A stretch of DNA of 64,000 nt from Aphidius gifuensis (lineage: Eukaryota > Arthropoda > Insecta > Hymenoptera > Braconidae): NCBI RefSeq assembly GCF_014905175.1, contig NC_057791.1, positions 14,822,177 through 14,886,176 on the forward strand, in the 5' to 3' direction. Every line of letters starts with the position of its first letter. Position 1 is the stretch's first letter. The position numbers were made by a program, and so were the translations under genes. Below the pieces are notes generated by a model. The model did not search any database, was not told the DNA's origin, and worked only from the letters and a program-made list of their open reading frames with translations. Below, one piece after another: positions 53,687 through 63,906 of this stretch.

Positions 53687-54534
53687 TTTTGCATATAAAA
53701 AAACGAAAAAAAACAACAAACGAAATATTTGATAATGTTTCGATGTCGAAATAAAAATTTCTATGATTTTAATAAATTCTTTTGTACACTGAAAAAAAAC
53801 CTCTGTTTTTTTTTTTCTCGTATTTATTAATAAATGAAATAATGTTGATAAAAAAAAATATGTTTTTTTTCAGTTAAAAAATAATAGAATCAAAAAATAC
53901 GACACACCCGGATGTTTTTGTGTTTATTAAAAATCAATTGATAATTTTTTAATTTTGAATTTTAAATTAATTTCATTTATGAATTATTGTTTAAATTATA
54001 AATCAATTTTTTTGGAGTAAATTAAGTGTCAATATAAACTTGTATTTTTTGTTGTTAGTTGCTACGTGGTGGTCCAACGTGATAATAAAAATGTTTTTAG
54101 TTAAACGTATTTCTTCAGCTTCCATGTCTCCCTTGATGATACTTTTCACTGAACTTTAAATTAATATTATAATGTATTTATATATATAACTGTATTTTAA
54201 AGGGAGATAATATAACACAAGTCAAATGGCGCTTGATACGTTTTTTGTTAATAGTATTGTTATGATTGACAATGACTGTGAACAACTGATAACACTGGGC
54301 CAACAACCGCGAATGCTAGAACCGCGAATACAGCTGATCATTTTTACTCTGATCCCTCTCTCTTTTTTTTTTTTTATACTTTATATGTTTATTTACCTGC
54401 GCACAAGAATCATTCATTACCAATTCGTTACAAACCAATGGTAAACGAGTTATAAAAGAATGTCACCAACAGCTGATTATTGACACGCCGCCATATTGTT
54501 AAATTCACTGGTTTTTAAAGCGCGGGAAATTACA
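53687..54534 (-). promoter_or_regulatory. Dnr1 upstream region with YY1/Pho-like site
   Basis: This region lies before the MYLIP/Dnr1 start codon. At about 54486-54498 it has cgccgccatattg, which contains GCCAT, the core bound by YY1/Pho, in a short block that is less AT-rich than its flanks. The transcription start was not located. Confidence 0.35.
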
Positions 54535-55068
54535 AATTTTTATTCAGTTATTAAAGAATAATTATAAAAATTAATAGAATAATTCTTCAATTGAAATCTT
54601 ATTTGATGTATTTTTTATGGCTATAATTTAAATATATTTTTAGATTTTTTTTTGGATTCAATTGATTTAGTTGGACAAATTATTTAAAAATTAGATAATT
54701 AAATATTATTTTTTTGTTTTTAATTATTGAATAAATATTTAAACAACATTGTTATATTTTTTTAGATGAATTTTATTTTATTTGAATGCTAATACTGTAC
54801 AAACAGTCGATCAGGTGTTCAGCTCAGATGTACACAAAAATTGGAGCTACATTTACAATATTGTATTAACAAAAATCAAAAAAAGAAAGAAAAAAAAAAC
54901 ATAAGTATATATTTTATACGTTGGAGATAATTTTAAAATGAAACAAAAAATAATTAGTACATCGTCGCGAGATTCTCAATAATTTTAGGAGCTGTATGAG
55001 AATCCAGAGAGGCTGTACTTTTAAATTTTAACTTATGTTTTGTCCTGGATGCAACAGAAAAACAAAAA
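54535..55068. repeat. Direct repeat left of the SPOP-like gene
   Basis: From atttttattcagttattaaag to aacagaaaaacaaaaaataat this matches 56292-56796 in the same orientation with few substitutions. It contains a roughly 50 bp stretch missing from the other copy (cttatttgatg to taaatata). On the gene's strand it is the 3' flank of the MATH/BTB gene. Confidence 0.9.
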
Positions 55069-55135
55069 ATAATATTACAATAGGTTATAGATAACAATTA
55101 AGAATTAAACAAATCACCAATAAATTTTTTTTATT

Positions 55136-56188
55136 TTATGACAACAGCAAGTGCTCAAGAACACCTACAAAAAGTTCAGGATATTTTTTTTTTTTAACTT
55201 GAAATTTTTCATTTGACATGACAGCTCGTAAATTTTTTTTCATAAATTCTAAACATTTTTTATTGAGTTTCTCAAGATTATATCTGTCAGAAAAAACAAG
55301 TATACTTGCAACATTATCAAAGTTTATCGTTTCGCATATGTCTCCTTCACAAATATTTTTAAGGTGATCAACCTGATATTTTTCAGCAACAGCAAGTAGT
55401 TCCATTGGCATTTTGTCAATATTCGGTGACTTACCAGTATAAATATAATGTAAAAATTCTTCAAAAACTACTTCATCAATATCTTCAATGATAACTTCGT
55501 TTTTTTTATTTTCTTTGAATTCTTCATGATCAAACATTGCGGCAAAAACAGGACTGCGTACTCCAAGAATTCCTTTGATTGCACGAAATGATTTTTGACC
55601 CACTTCAATAGTAACATCAGCTGATTTTTTATTTAACAAAAGTTTTTTGCAGTCTAAGCTCAGTTGTGGTGTTGCATTAAATTTTGAAAATACAGCAGAA
55701 TTATTTGTTATTTTTTTAGACATTTGTATTGTACAATTAATTTTAAATTCATCATATTCATTCGATACTTTCAACAACTCTGAACTTGAAATTGGGTAGC
55801 TAATTGTTTCTAGAAGAGTATCGAGACTTTTTACAATAGCTGCTCCTAGTTTGTTATTAATTGATATCACAAAAATAACTTGTAATTGTAGAGGATCATT
55901 GAATGCTTGGAATGATTGAAGTTCTAGATCCAGCGACAAATCATAAAATTTAGAACTAAGAGAGTGAGTATCAGATTCAGAATCGTCATTTAAATCGGTT
56001 GCTTTTCTTGGATACATTTTCATAATCCATTCATCGTCAAAATCAGAATAATGAGATGAAAAACTTGGTGATGTCATTGTTTCTCTTATGGTCGACTGAT
56101 TGAAGTTTTTAATTGTCCACTCATATTTAAATGTACAAGTTTCTTCACCCTTTAAATAGTCTTCGATAGTTCTAACAATTTCTGACAT
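55136..56188 (-). CDS. MATH/BTB protein, SPOP-like, single exon
   Basis: SPOP-type proteins are substrate adaptors for Cullin-3 ubiquitin ligases: the MATH domain binds substrate and the BTB domain binds Cul3. This 350-residue frame has a divergent MATH region at about 17-155, opening FKYEWTIKNFNQS. The BTB domain lies at about 175-290, with SADVTIEVGQKSFRAIKGIL, RSPVFAAMF, EEFLHYIYTGK and LLAVAEKYQVDHLKNICEG. The C-terminal three-box-like helices end KFQVKKKKYPELFVGVLEHL. It is slightly shorter than SPOP (374) and lacks an obvious nuclear localisation tail. It has no introns, unlike its neighbours, and sits between two direct repeats, suggesting a lineage-specific duplicated copy (retrocopy or tandem array member). 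The start ATG is followed by MSEIVRTIEDYL. Confidence 0.88.
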   Translation of the reverse strand: MSEIVRTIEDYLKGEETCTFKYEWTIKNFNQSTIRETMTSPSFSSHYSDFDDEWIMKMYPRKATDLNDDSESDTHSLSSKFYDLSLDLELQSFQAFNDPLQLQVIFVISINNKLGAAIVKSLDTLLETISYPISSSELLKVSNEYDEFKINCTIQMSKKITNNSAVFSKFNATPQLSLDCKKLLLNKKSADVTIEVGQKSFRAIKGILGVRSPVFAAMFDHEEFKENKKNEVIIEDIDEVVFEEFLHYIYTGKSPNIDKMPMELLAVAEKYQVDHLKNICEGDICETINFDNVASILVFSDRYNLEKLNKKCLEFMKKNLRAVMSNEKFQVKKKKYPELFVGVLEHLLLS

Positions 56189-56291
56189 GATTATATATAT
56201 TAATTAATTATAATTGGTTTCCAAACTGATTAATTTCTTTGAGGCCAAGAAGACTAGAGACTTTGAGGCACAATCGTATTTGCGTATTCAT

Positions 56292-56796
56292 GTATTTTTA
56301 TTCAGTTATTAAAGAATAATTATTATAAAAATTAATAAAATAATTCTTCAATTGAAATCTATTTTTAGATTTTTTTCTGGATTCAATTGATTTAGTTGGA
56401 CAAATTATTTAAAAATTAAATAATTAAATATTATTTTTTTGTTTTTAATTATTGAATAAATATTTAAACAACATTGTTATATTTTTTTAGATGAATTTTA
56501 TTTTATTTGAATGCTAATACTGTACAAACAGTCGATCAGGTGTTCAGCTCAGATGTACACAAAAATTGGAGCTACATTTACAATATTGTATTAACAAAAA
56601 TCAAAAAAAGAAAGAAAAAAAACATAAGTATATATTTTATACGTTGGAGATAATTTTAAAATGAAACAAAAAATAATTAGTACATCATCGCGAGATTCTC
56701 AATAATTTTAGGAGCTGTATGAGAATCCAAAGAGGCTGTACTTTTAAATTTTAACTTGTGTTTCGTCCTCAATGCAACAGAAAAACAAAAAATAAT
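56292..56796. repeat. Direct repeat right of the SPOP-like gene
   Basis: This copy is shifted 1.73-1.76 kb from the left copy. It includes the same landmark ctgtacaaacagtcgatcagg and tcgcgagattctcaataat. It lies upstream of the MATH/BTB gene on that gene's strand, so it looks like the 3' flank of a former second copy whose coding part is gone. Confidence 0.9.
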
Positions 56797-57452
56797 TGTA
56801 AAATATATATGGAATGAGCCTAATATACAACATTTATCTGAACAACATATCCATCACCCTAAAACACTCAACTATTAATTTGTTTTTTGCACATTATTTA
56901 ACTTTCAAATAATAAATTTATTAAATAACAAAAATACCCAGGCCATGGTATTTTTGTTTTTTAATAAAATTTATTTTTAAAATTAAAATCATTGCAATTT
57001 TAATTGATTATATATATTTTTTCTGTATTTTGAATTTTTACTAGTGACTTTAAAAATTTATATCAACAATTATTATTAAACACAAATATATTTAAAGCCA
57101 AATTATTTTGAATAAAATTTATATAGAATAATTATTATTGTCAAAATGACTTTCATATTTAACTGCTAATAACAGCAGTATAATTTTGAATGATAATTAT
57201 TATAAAAATTAGAATTTTGTATATTTTAATCATGATTAGCTTTAATTAGAAAAAAAAAACGAAATTATCATTTCAAATTACTAATTGTGTATTACTGAAT
57301 ATACTAAAAACAATTTAACAGTTATTATTGTTTTTTTGGAAATACATTTCTCTGGATAGATATGAGATTATTATAGAGACATTATTATTATTTTTTGTTT
57401 CAATTAATTTATAAACACTGTAAATATAATGATGTTTTTAGGCGTTATTGGC
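56797..57452. other. AT-rich intergenic DNA
   Basis: This lies between the duplicated SPOP-like segment and the 3' end of the V-ATPase G gene. It presumably includes the V-ATPase 3' UTR; nothing else is seen. Confidence 0.6.
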
Positions 57453-58257
57453 TCAAGCTGCAACGCGGTAGTTGGCGTGTAATTCAGGATTTATGTTATA
57501 CACAAGACCCAAAATTTCTTGAATGACCTGTTAAATTTTATTTAATGTTATTATTCATCATTATTTCTTACTAATTTATTATAAATAATTATAATCAACT
57601 TACTGCTGCTTTGTTTACACAGACACCTTTGTTCATCTCTTCAATTTTAATCTTGGTGTCAGCATCAATACGCATTGCAACATCTTCTTTTGAACCCATA
57701 TGCTAAACAATTAAAAAAACAACAATTAATTAATTTATCAACAAAATTTAAGATCATTAAAATAATTTACCTTTGATTCAAACTCTTTAAATTGTTTTTC
57801 TCTTTCTTGACGATATTTTTCAATCTCATCTTGGGCTTCTTCCTTGGCCTGCTTCAATCTACGAGTTTTGCCTGTTGACAACACACAAAACCATTGAAAA
57901 TTCATTATTAAATCTCAAGGTTAGACCCACCCAAATAACCCAACATTCATCCCAAATTAATAACAACAAAATATCAAATTTTGAAGCATTATTTATGCTA
58001 TTTATTCTCATTATTGTAGTATTATAATTGTATCGTTATTATTTTAACAATATTAATGAGTAATTGGTTTTTAATTTGACTGACAAAGCCATAGTCAGGT
58101 GTTTTATCAGTGTCAAAAAATATATATGACTTGTGTAATATTAAAATTAATAATAATAATTTATTAATAACTTACGTCTTCTAGCTTCTGAAACTTTGTC
58201 AGCAGCTTTCTTTTCAGCTGCCAAAAGTTGTTGAATACCTTGTGTTTGGCTGGCCAT
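57453..58257 (-). CDS. Vha13: V-type proton ATPase subunit G
   Basis: Subunit G pairs with E in the peripheral stalks of the V1 sector and holds the motor stator in proton pumps of lysosomes, Golgi and plasma membrane. Four coding exons in transcript order: 58257-58176, 57871-57771, 57702-57604 and 57527-57453, giving 118 residues, the normal family size. The start MASQTQGIQQLLAAEKKAA is the family signature. It is followed by the long charged helix KTRRLKQAKEEAQDEIEKYR and ends VYNINPELHANYRVAA. The frame and every donor/acceptor pair are clean. Confidence 0.96.
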
Positions 58258-58400
58258 TTTAATAACTTAATGGACTTTTCTTTTTTTTTTTTAGGGATAG
58301 GCACCAAATTAACGTGTAATCACCACGACAGACGAATCGATCATATGACTTGTGAAGTTTCGACAAACCTACACACTCTAGAAAGCGCTACCATCGCAAT

Positions 58401-58410
58401 GTCACGTGCT
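58401..58410. promoter_or_regulatory. CLEAR-like E-box upstream of V-ATPase G
   Basis: The site gtcacgtgct contains CACGTG at 58403-58408 and matches eight of ten positions of the CLEAR element GTCACGTGAC used by TFEB/Mitf at lysosomal genes. It lies about 145 bases before the V-ATPase G start codon. V-ATPase subunits are known Mitf targets in flies; use here is inferred. Confidence 0.45.
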
Positions 58411-58545
58411 TAAATTTATTGTTATTATTATTTGCATAAGTGGGAGTGTAAATGTGTGTTAATAAAAAAAATAAAATATTGTCAATTAATTTATCAATAT
58501 TGAGATGAATTTATTTGAAGAAAAAAAAAATACATGATTATTTGT

Positions 58546-60245
58546 TTACAATACACGTCTACATTGTAGATTTCTTCTCTTATTAATATTAACTTTTTCT
58601 TGTCTCTTTTTTTCTTCTTTAAATGCCTCACTGTTGGCTTTACGTTCAATTCTTCTTTGCTAAAAAAATAAATATATATATAAATAATTAAGAAAATATT
58701 TTTATATTATAATAAATTTGCTTTAAATAATGTTTTACCTTTCTGTAATCTTTAAGAGCTTGTTTACGTTCTTTACGATCTTCAGGTGTTTCATTTTTTG
58801 GTCGTATACTTAATATACTTAATGTTGATCTCATTGTTTCAGCAATTGATTGACTTGTATTTCTACCTCTAGCTTGATCATACTCAAGATTTAATTGTGC
58901 AAGACCTCTTGCTGTTAATTTACCAGGTCTACCATCAAGTACATTTACTGGTATACCTGTTCTTGGATCAATTCTTATTTGTTCAATATGTTTTGTTGGT
59001 TCTTTAAGCAATTTTGGATGATTATAAATATTACTATAAGTTGATAATATAGTTTCACAATCCCATTTATCTCTTCCACGTGGTTCAACAGCTATACGAT
59101 GTAAATCTTCATCTTCATCATCATTACTTGAATCATTTGTATGATTTAAAAATTTTAAACGATCTTTCATTAACTCTGCAATATTGTCAATCTGTAAGAA
59201 TAAAATAACAAATTAGTTGAAGACAATAGGAATAAATTTAAAAATTAAAATACGTACTGCTTCTGTTTGTTTCTTTTCAAATTCATCAACACACTGAAGT
59301 ACACGAGCATCATCAGCACTAATAAATCCTTCAATTTCATTTTCATCAAGTGGTCCTTGTTCAATTTCATCATAATCAGCATACATCTGTAATGAAAAAT
59401 ATTATTTTTATTAATTTATTCTTCTACTTATAAATATGATAATATAAATGTAGTTTATACCTTATCAAATTTTCTATCAAGTTGTGTCAATCCATCATTT
59501 CTACTGATGACACTACTGCTCATGGAATAATCAGTAAATCTTGACTTTGTTTCTTCTTTATCAAATCCATGACCATGTAAACTACCAAGTTCATCTCTTT
59601 CTTCATCAGATAATCCAAAATCACCTGATGATACATCAGAACCTGAGTCATCATCACATGACTCTGTGTCTGATCCCTGAGCATTAGCAAGTGTTATAAA
59701 ATCATCTTCAAGTTCATTCTCAGGATCATCATGATCAAAATCATCATCCATAGCAGCAACAATTTCATGATCTAAATCTGGTCGTGGTCCAGATATTGGT
59801 GCTGCTTTATTAAGAAGTCCAACTTCTTCTTCAGCAATTGATGCAAATACCGATGATGGTAAATTACTTTTTTTTTCAATTCTTTCCCAATCACTTCCAA
59901 GATCTTTTGTATCTTTTAAATGTTTTGAATAATCATAACCATCATCATAGTATATACCATGATTTATCAATTCTTCACGTGGTAATAAAACACGTTGAGG
60001 TGCTTCTACATCAGCAGCAAGAGGATCTTTTTGAGATCGATGAACAATATCATATGTTATTGAATTTTTTTTATCAATAAACTTCTTTGTTTTTTTACCC
60101 TTTAAAATAAAATATGATAGAAAAATATTATTAAATAAATAAGGGAGACATATTGTATGATTAAATCTTAACATAACCTTTATATTATATATTTTTTTCT
60201 AGATAATTAGTTATAGAAATTAAATTTACTAATTGTACATACCAT
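58546..60245 (-). CDS. Ltv1: LTV1, 40S ribosome assembly factor
   Basis: LTV1 binds pre-40S subunits, helps place uS3 and promotes late small-subunit maturation and export. Exons in transcript order: 60245-60243 (only the ATG), 60099-59461, 59386-59258, 59191-58739 and 58659-58546, giving 445 residues (human 475). Family blocks: GKKTKKFIDKKNS, VHRSQKDPLAADVEAPQRVL, LPSSVFASIAEEEVGLLNKA, MDDDFDHDDPENELEDDFI, KSRFTDYSMSSSVISRN, KWDCETILSTYSNIYNHP and RIDPRTGIPVN. A basic C-terminal tail ends RRVL. The start exon is inferred from atg|gtatgt and a matching phase-0 acceptor before GGT AAA. Upstream, ggtggccatcttt fits a YY1-like initiator site. Confidence 0.94.
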
Positions 60246-60249
60246 TTTC

Positions 60250-60715
60250 GATTATAATCTTTTATTAAATTGATTATTGTTTTATTTTATTTTCAAGATA
60301 ACTCAATTGTGAGTGAAAAATTTATGAAAATATTGAGTCAATATGTGCTGTACATAGACAGTTAGACACAAAACATTACAAAACATGTTAAAACCAGTCC
60401 AAACATGTCGAAAGTTAATAATAATAAATTTAGACACAGTGTTGCCACCATTGTCACTTGTCAAACTCGGTGGCCATCTTTCCACTAGATTAAGCCTCTT
60501 ACCCGCTAAAATTTTAAAAACTAAATTAAATTTAAGGCGATAAAAAAATAAATGACAATTATTAATTTGATGTTTAATTTATTAAATGAATTTTTATTAT
60601 AAAAATACAATGTAGTAAATTATCAAATTGTTTTTGTTGTTAATAAAGTTCTTTAATATAATTAACGAACAATAGAAAATACTTTATTCTAAAGATCAAT
60701 GAGTTAACTCAAATC
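60250..60715. repeat. LTV1 upstream / LRR 3' flank, duplicated at 63405-63906
   Basis: The stretch from the LTV1 5' side to the LRR stop is repeated downstream. Shared landmarks include gtgttgccacca, cttgtcaaactcgg, ccatctttccactagattaag and aattaacgaacaatagaaaatac. A possible polyadenylation hexamer for the LRR gene (tttatt at 60683-60688 on the + strand) lies about 28 bases past the stop. Confidence 0.85.
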
Positions 60716-63094
60716 TTAATCGAGATATAAAACAGATTGTAGACGATCATTAAATATATCGTTTGGTAAATTGATGATTTCGTTTTTGCTCATATGAAGT
60801 TCACCAAGTTCTAATAAATCATTAAAAGTACCTGACTCAAGGTTTTGTAGTTTATTTGAATTTAAATTTAGGTGATAAAGGTTTTCTAGACCTTTAAATA
60901 TATATTTTGGTAAAGTTGTCAATTGATTTCCACTGATATCAAGTTCCTCAAGTTTTGTTAAACCGTTGAAAATATCTGTCTCAAGATCTATTAGTTGATT
61001 GGAATCCAGATGTAGACATAACAGATTTTGCAGACTTTGAAATATATCATTTGGTAAAAAGACCAGTTCATTTTCACTCATATAAAGTTCTTCAAGTTCT
61101 AATAAATCATTAAAAATACCTGAATCAAGGTTTTGTAGTCTATTTGAATTTAAATCTAGGATACGAAGCTTTTGTAAACCTCTAAATATATCGTTTGGTA
61201 AAGTGATTAATTCATTTTCGTTCATATAAAGTTCTTCAAGTTCTAATAAATCATTAAAAATACCTGAATCAAGGTTTTGTAGTCTATTTGAATTTAAATC
61301 TAGGATACGAAGCTTTTGTAAACCTCTGAATATATCGTTTGGTAAAGTGATTAATTCATTTTCGTTCATATAAAGTTCTTCAAGCTCTAACAAATTATTG
61401 AAAGTACCTGATTCAAGGTTTTGTAATCCATTCGATTTCAAATCTAGATGACGAAGTGTTGGTAAACACTCGAATATATCTTTTAATAATGTCAAATTAT
61501 TTTCACTGATATCGAGTGTCTGAAGTTTTGATAAATTGTTAAAACAACCTGACTCCAGATTGCTCAGTTTATTTGAATTTAATTTCAGTTCATGTAGACT
61601 TTCTATGCCATTGAATGTATCTTTCACTAAAGTTGTGAGATTATTATTAGAGACATCAAGTTTATGAAGTTTTGGTATACCATTAAAATTAGCTGGCTCA
61701 AGATTATTTAATCCATTCGATTGTAAATTTAGATGATTAAGATTTACAAGACCATTGAATACATTTTTTGATAATGTTATCAAGTCGTTATTGCCTAAAT
61801 CAAGCACATCAAGGTCTGACAAATTACCAAAAACACCTGGCTCAAGATTGTTTAGTTTGTTTGAATTCAAATTTAATATATGAAGTTCTTCAAAACCATT
61901 AAATATACCTTCAGACAATGTGGTTAGACTGTTGTTGCTGATATTAAGCTCGTTAAGTTTTGATAAGCCATTGAAACAACCTGGCTCAAGATTTTTTAAA
62001 TGATTAAATTGTATTTCTAATGTGGAAAGATTAATACAATCACTGAAGATATTTTTCGATAAAGTTGCCAGATTGTTTTGGCTGATATTAATTCCTATAA
62101 ATCGTGATAAACCATTGAAACAACCTGACTCAAGATTGTTCAGTTTGTTTGAATTTAAATTTAATTCATAAAGTTTTTTAAAACCATTAAATATACCTTC
62201 GGACAATGTTGTCAGACTGTTGTTGGTGATATTAAGCTCTTCCAGTTGTGATAAACCATTGAAACAACCTGGCTCAAGATATTTCAATTGGTTAAATTGT
62301 ATCTCCAACTTGATAAGACCAACACAATCACTGAAGATATTTTTCGATAAAGTTGTCAGATTGTTTTGGCTGATATTAATTTCCTCAAGTCGTGATAAAC
62401 CACTGAAACAACCTGGCTCAAGATTATGTAGTTGATTTGAATTCAAATCTAGATACCAAAATTCTCGGGGATAACCAAATATTTCTTTTGTTAAAGTTGT
62501 GAGATTGTTATTGCTGATATTAAGTCTTCTAAGACCCAGTAAATTATCGAAAATACCCGGCTCAAGATAAGTTAGTTGGTTCGACTTTAAATTGACATCA
62601 CCTATACTTTGAATACCATCGAATATATCTTTTGATAAAGTTGTCAGTTTGTTGTTGCTGATATCGAGTATGTAAAGGTCTAATAAACCAGAGAAAACAC
62701 CTGGCTCTAGATCATTCAGTTGGTTTGATTCTATATGTAAACTCTGAAGATATTCAAGACCATCAAATATATCTTTTGGTAGTGTTGTCAAATTGTTATG
62801 GCTGAGATCGAGTTCTTGAAGTTGTAGTAAACCATTAAATAAACTAGACTCAAGATTGTTCAGTTGGTTGTGATCTAATCTCAGTTTAACTTCAGAATCA
62901 TGAAGATTCTCGAGACCACTGAATAAATCTCGTGGGAGAATAGTTAATGCTTTATTACTCATATTTATTTCATATTTTTTAGCATTATTACACAGCAACT
63001 CACAAATTTTTGCATCATAATAAGGTGACTCTTTGTTACAAAAGTACTTACTATGACTTTTGATAATTGAAGTTGAAACTTCACTTGTATCCAT
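60716..63094 (-). CDS. Leucine-rich-repeat protein (about 30 LRRs), tandem copy 1
   Basis: A single 792-residue coding exon. After about 65 residues containing four cysteines (FCNKES...ICELLCNN), about 30 repeats of about 24 residues follow the plan LxxLxLxxNxLxxLxxxxFxGL, as in Toll/slit-type ectodomains. They alternate in pairs: odd repeats read LEPGCF or LESGCF, even ones LTTLSKDIF, so the true period is 48 residues. No signal peptide, transmembrane segment, TIR or LRR cap is visible; repeats run to the C-terminus (SVLYLD). A 5' UTR intron is likely (63173 to 63097: donor aaca|gtaagt, acceptor ttttag|ttatgg). Proteins of this kind are duplicated in some parasitoid wasps and found in venom; that role here is conjecture, especially without a signal peptide. 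Confidence 0.85.
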   Translation of the reverse strand: MDTSEVSTSIIKSHSKYFCNKESPYYDAKICELLCNNAKKYEINMSNKALTILPRDLFSGLENLHDSEVKLRLDHNQLNNLESSLFNGLLQLQELDLSHNNLTTLPKDIFDGLEYLQSLHIESNQLNDLEPGVFSGLLDLYILDISNNKLTTLSKDIFDGIQSIGDVNLKSNQLTYLEPGIFDNLLGLRRLNISNNNLTTLTKEIFGYPREFWYLDLNSNQLHNLEPGCFSGLSRLEEINISQNNLTTLSKNIFSDCVGLIKLEIQFNQLKYLEPGCFNGLSQLEELNITNNSLTTLSEGIFNGFKKLYELNLNSNKLNNLESGCFNGLSRFIGINISQNNLATLSKNIFSDCINLSTLEIQFNHLKNLEPGCFNGLSKLNELNISNNSLTTLSEGIFNGFEELHILNLNSNKLNNLEPGVFGNLSDLDVLDLGNNDLITLSKNVFNGLVNLNHLNLQSNGLNNLEPANFNGIPKLHKLDVSNNNLTTLVKDTFNGIESLHELKLNSNKLSNLESGCFNNLSKLQTLDISENNLTLLKDIFECLPTLRHLDLKSNGLQNLESGTFNNLLELEELYMNENELITLPNDIFRGLQKLRILDLNSNRLQNLDSGIFNDLLELEELYMNENELITLPNDIFRGLQKLRILDLNSNRLQNLDSGIFNDLLELEELYMSENELVFLPNDIFQSLQNLLCLHLDSNQLIDLETDIFNGLTKLEELDISGNQLTTLPKYIFKGLENLYHLNLNSNKLQNLESGTFNDLLELGELHMSKNEIINLPNDIFNDRLQSVLYLD
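61087..61374 (-). repeat. Two tandem 144 bp units within the LRR gene
   Basis: Positions 61087-61230 and 61231-61374 are nearly identical 144 bp units, each encoding one pair of LRRs (LYMNENELITL plus LDLNSNRLQNL type). Near-identity at silent sites shows a recent internal duplication; a more diverged third unit begins at 61375. Confidence 0.9.
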
Positions 63095-63404
63095 AACTAA
63101 AACAAAATTAAGTATTTAAAAACTTTTTAAACACGTAATCAAAATTATATGAGTTAAATTTGGAAACTTACTGTTAATTGACAATCGTCAGGAAAATATC
63201 AAAAGTTCTCCTCAAAAACTGAGCTGGCTATATATTCACGTGACGACAATGGATTTGTTTATAAAAGTGAAGGCCAAGTCGCTTGGAACTATCAAAATAA
63301 TTTCCTTGGATTGTCAACTTGCAACAGCTGGTGATATGAAATTATATTCTATATTTCAATTTTAAGACAACCTCTATATTATATTTTTATAGAAATGATA
63401 ATCT
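63095..63404 (-). promoter_or_regulatory. LRR gene 5' region with 5' UTR intron and E-box
   Basis: It holds the presumed 5' UTR intron and a region with tcacgtgac (CACGTG at 63237-63242; on the gene strand GTCACGTGAA, nine of ten CLEAR positions) and a TATAAA-like string near 63260. No ATG occurs in the UTR segment just before the donor. Confidence 0.35.
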
Positions 63405-63906
63405 TTTATTTTATTGATTATTGTCTTCTTTTATTTTAAAGATATAACTCGATCGTTGTTGGAAAATTTATAAAAATAATGTGTCAATGTGCTGTAGACA
63501 CAACAAGGCACACAAAACATGTATAGAAACTTAGAAAGTTAAAAACAAATCCATGGAGGTGAATATAAAACTCCATGGTTAAAAGTTAAAACATGTTGAA
63601 AGTTAATAATAATAAATTTAGACACAGTGTTGCCACCACCATAGCCACTTGTCAAACTCGGCTGCCATCTTTCCACTAGATTAAGCCTCTTGCCCGCTAA
63701 AATTTTAAAAACTAAATTAAATTTAAGGCGATAAAAAAATAAATGACAATTATTAATCTTATGTTTGATTTATTGAATGTATGTTTATTATAAAAATACA
63801 ATGTGGTAAATTATCAAATTGTTTCTGTTAATGATAAAGTTCTTTAATATAATTAACGAACAATAGAAAATACTTTCTTCCAAAGATCAATGAGTTAACT
63901 CAAATC
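63405..63906. repeat. Second copy of the LTV1-5'/LRR-3' segment
   Basis: It parallels 60250-60715, including attattgtcttc-type lead sequence, gacacagtgttgccacc and attaacgaacaatagaaaatac. It carries extra sequence near 63520-63590 (ccatggaggtgaat... ccatggtt). The tttatt hexamer of copy 1 reads tttctt here. Confidence 0.85.

Noticed and set aside
54535..56796. LTR retroelement interpretation of the repeats around the SPOP-like gene
   Set aside because: No TG/CA termini, primer-binding site or retroviral protein; the enclosed gene is a MATH/BTB protein.
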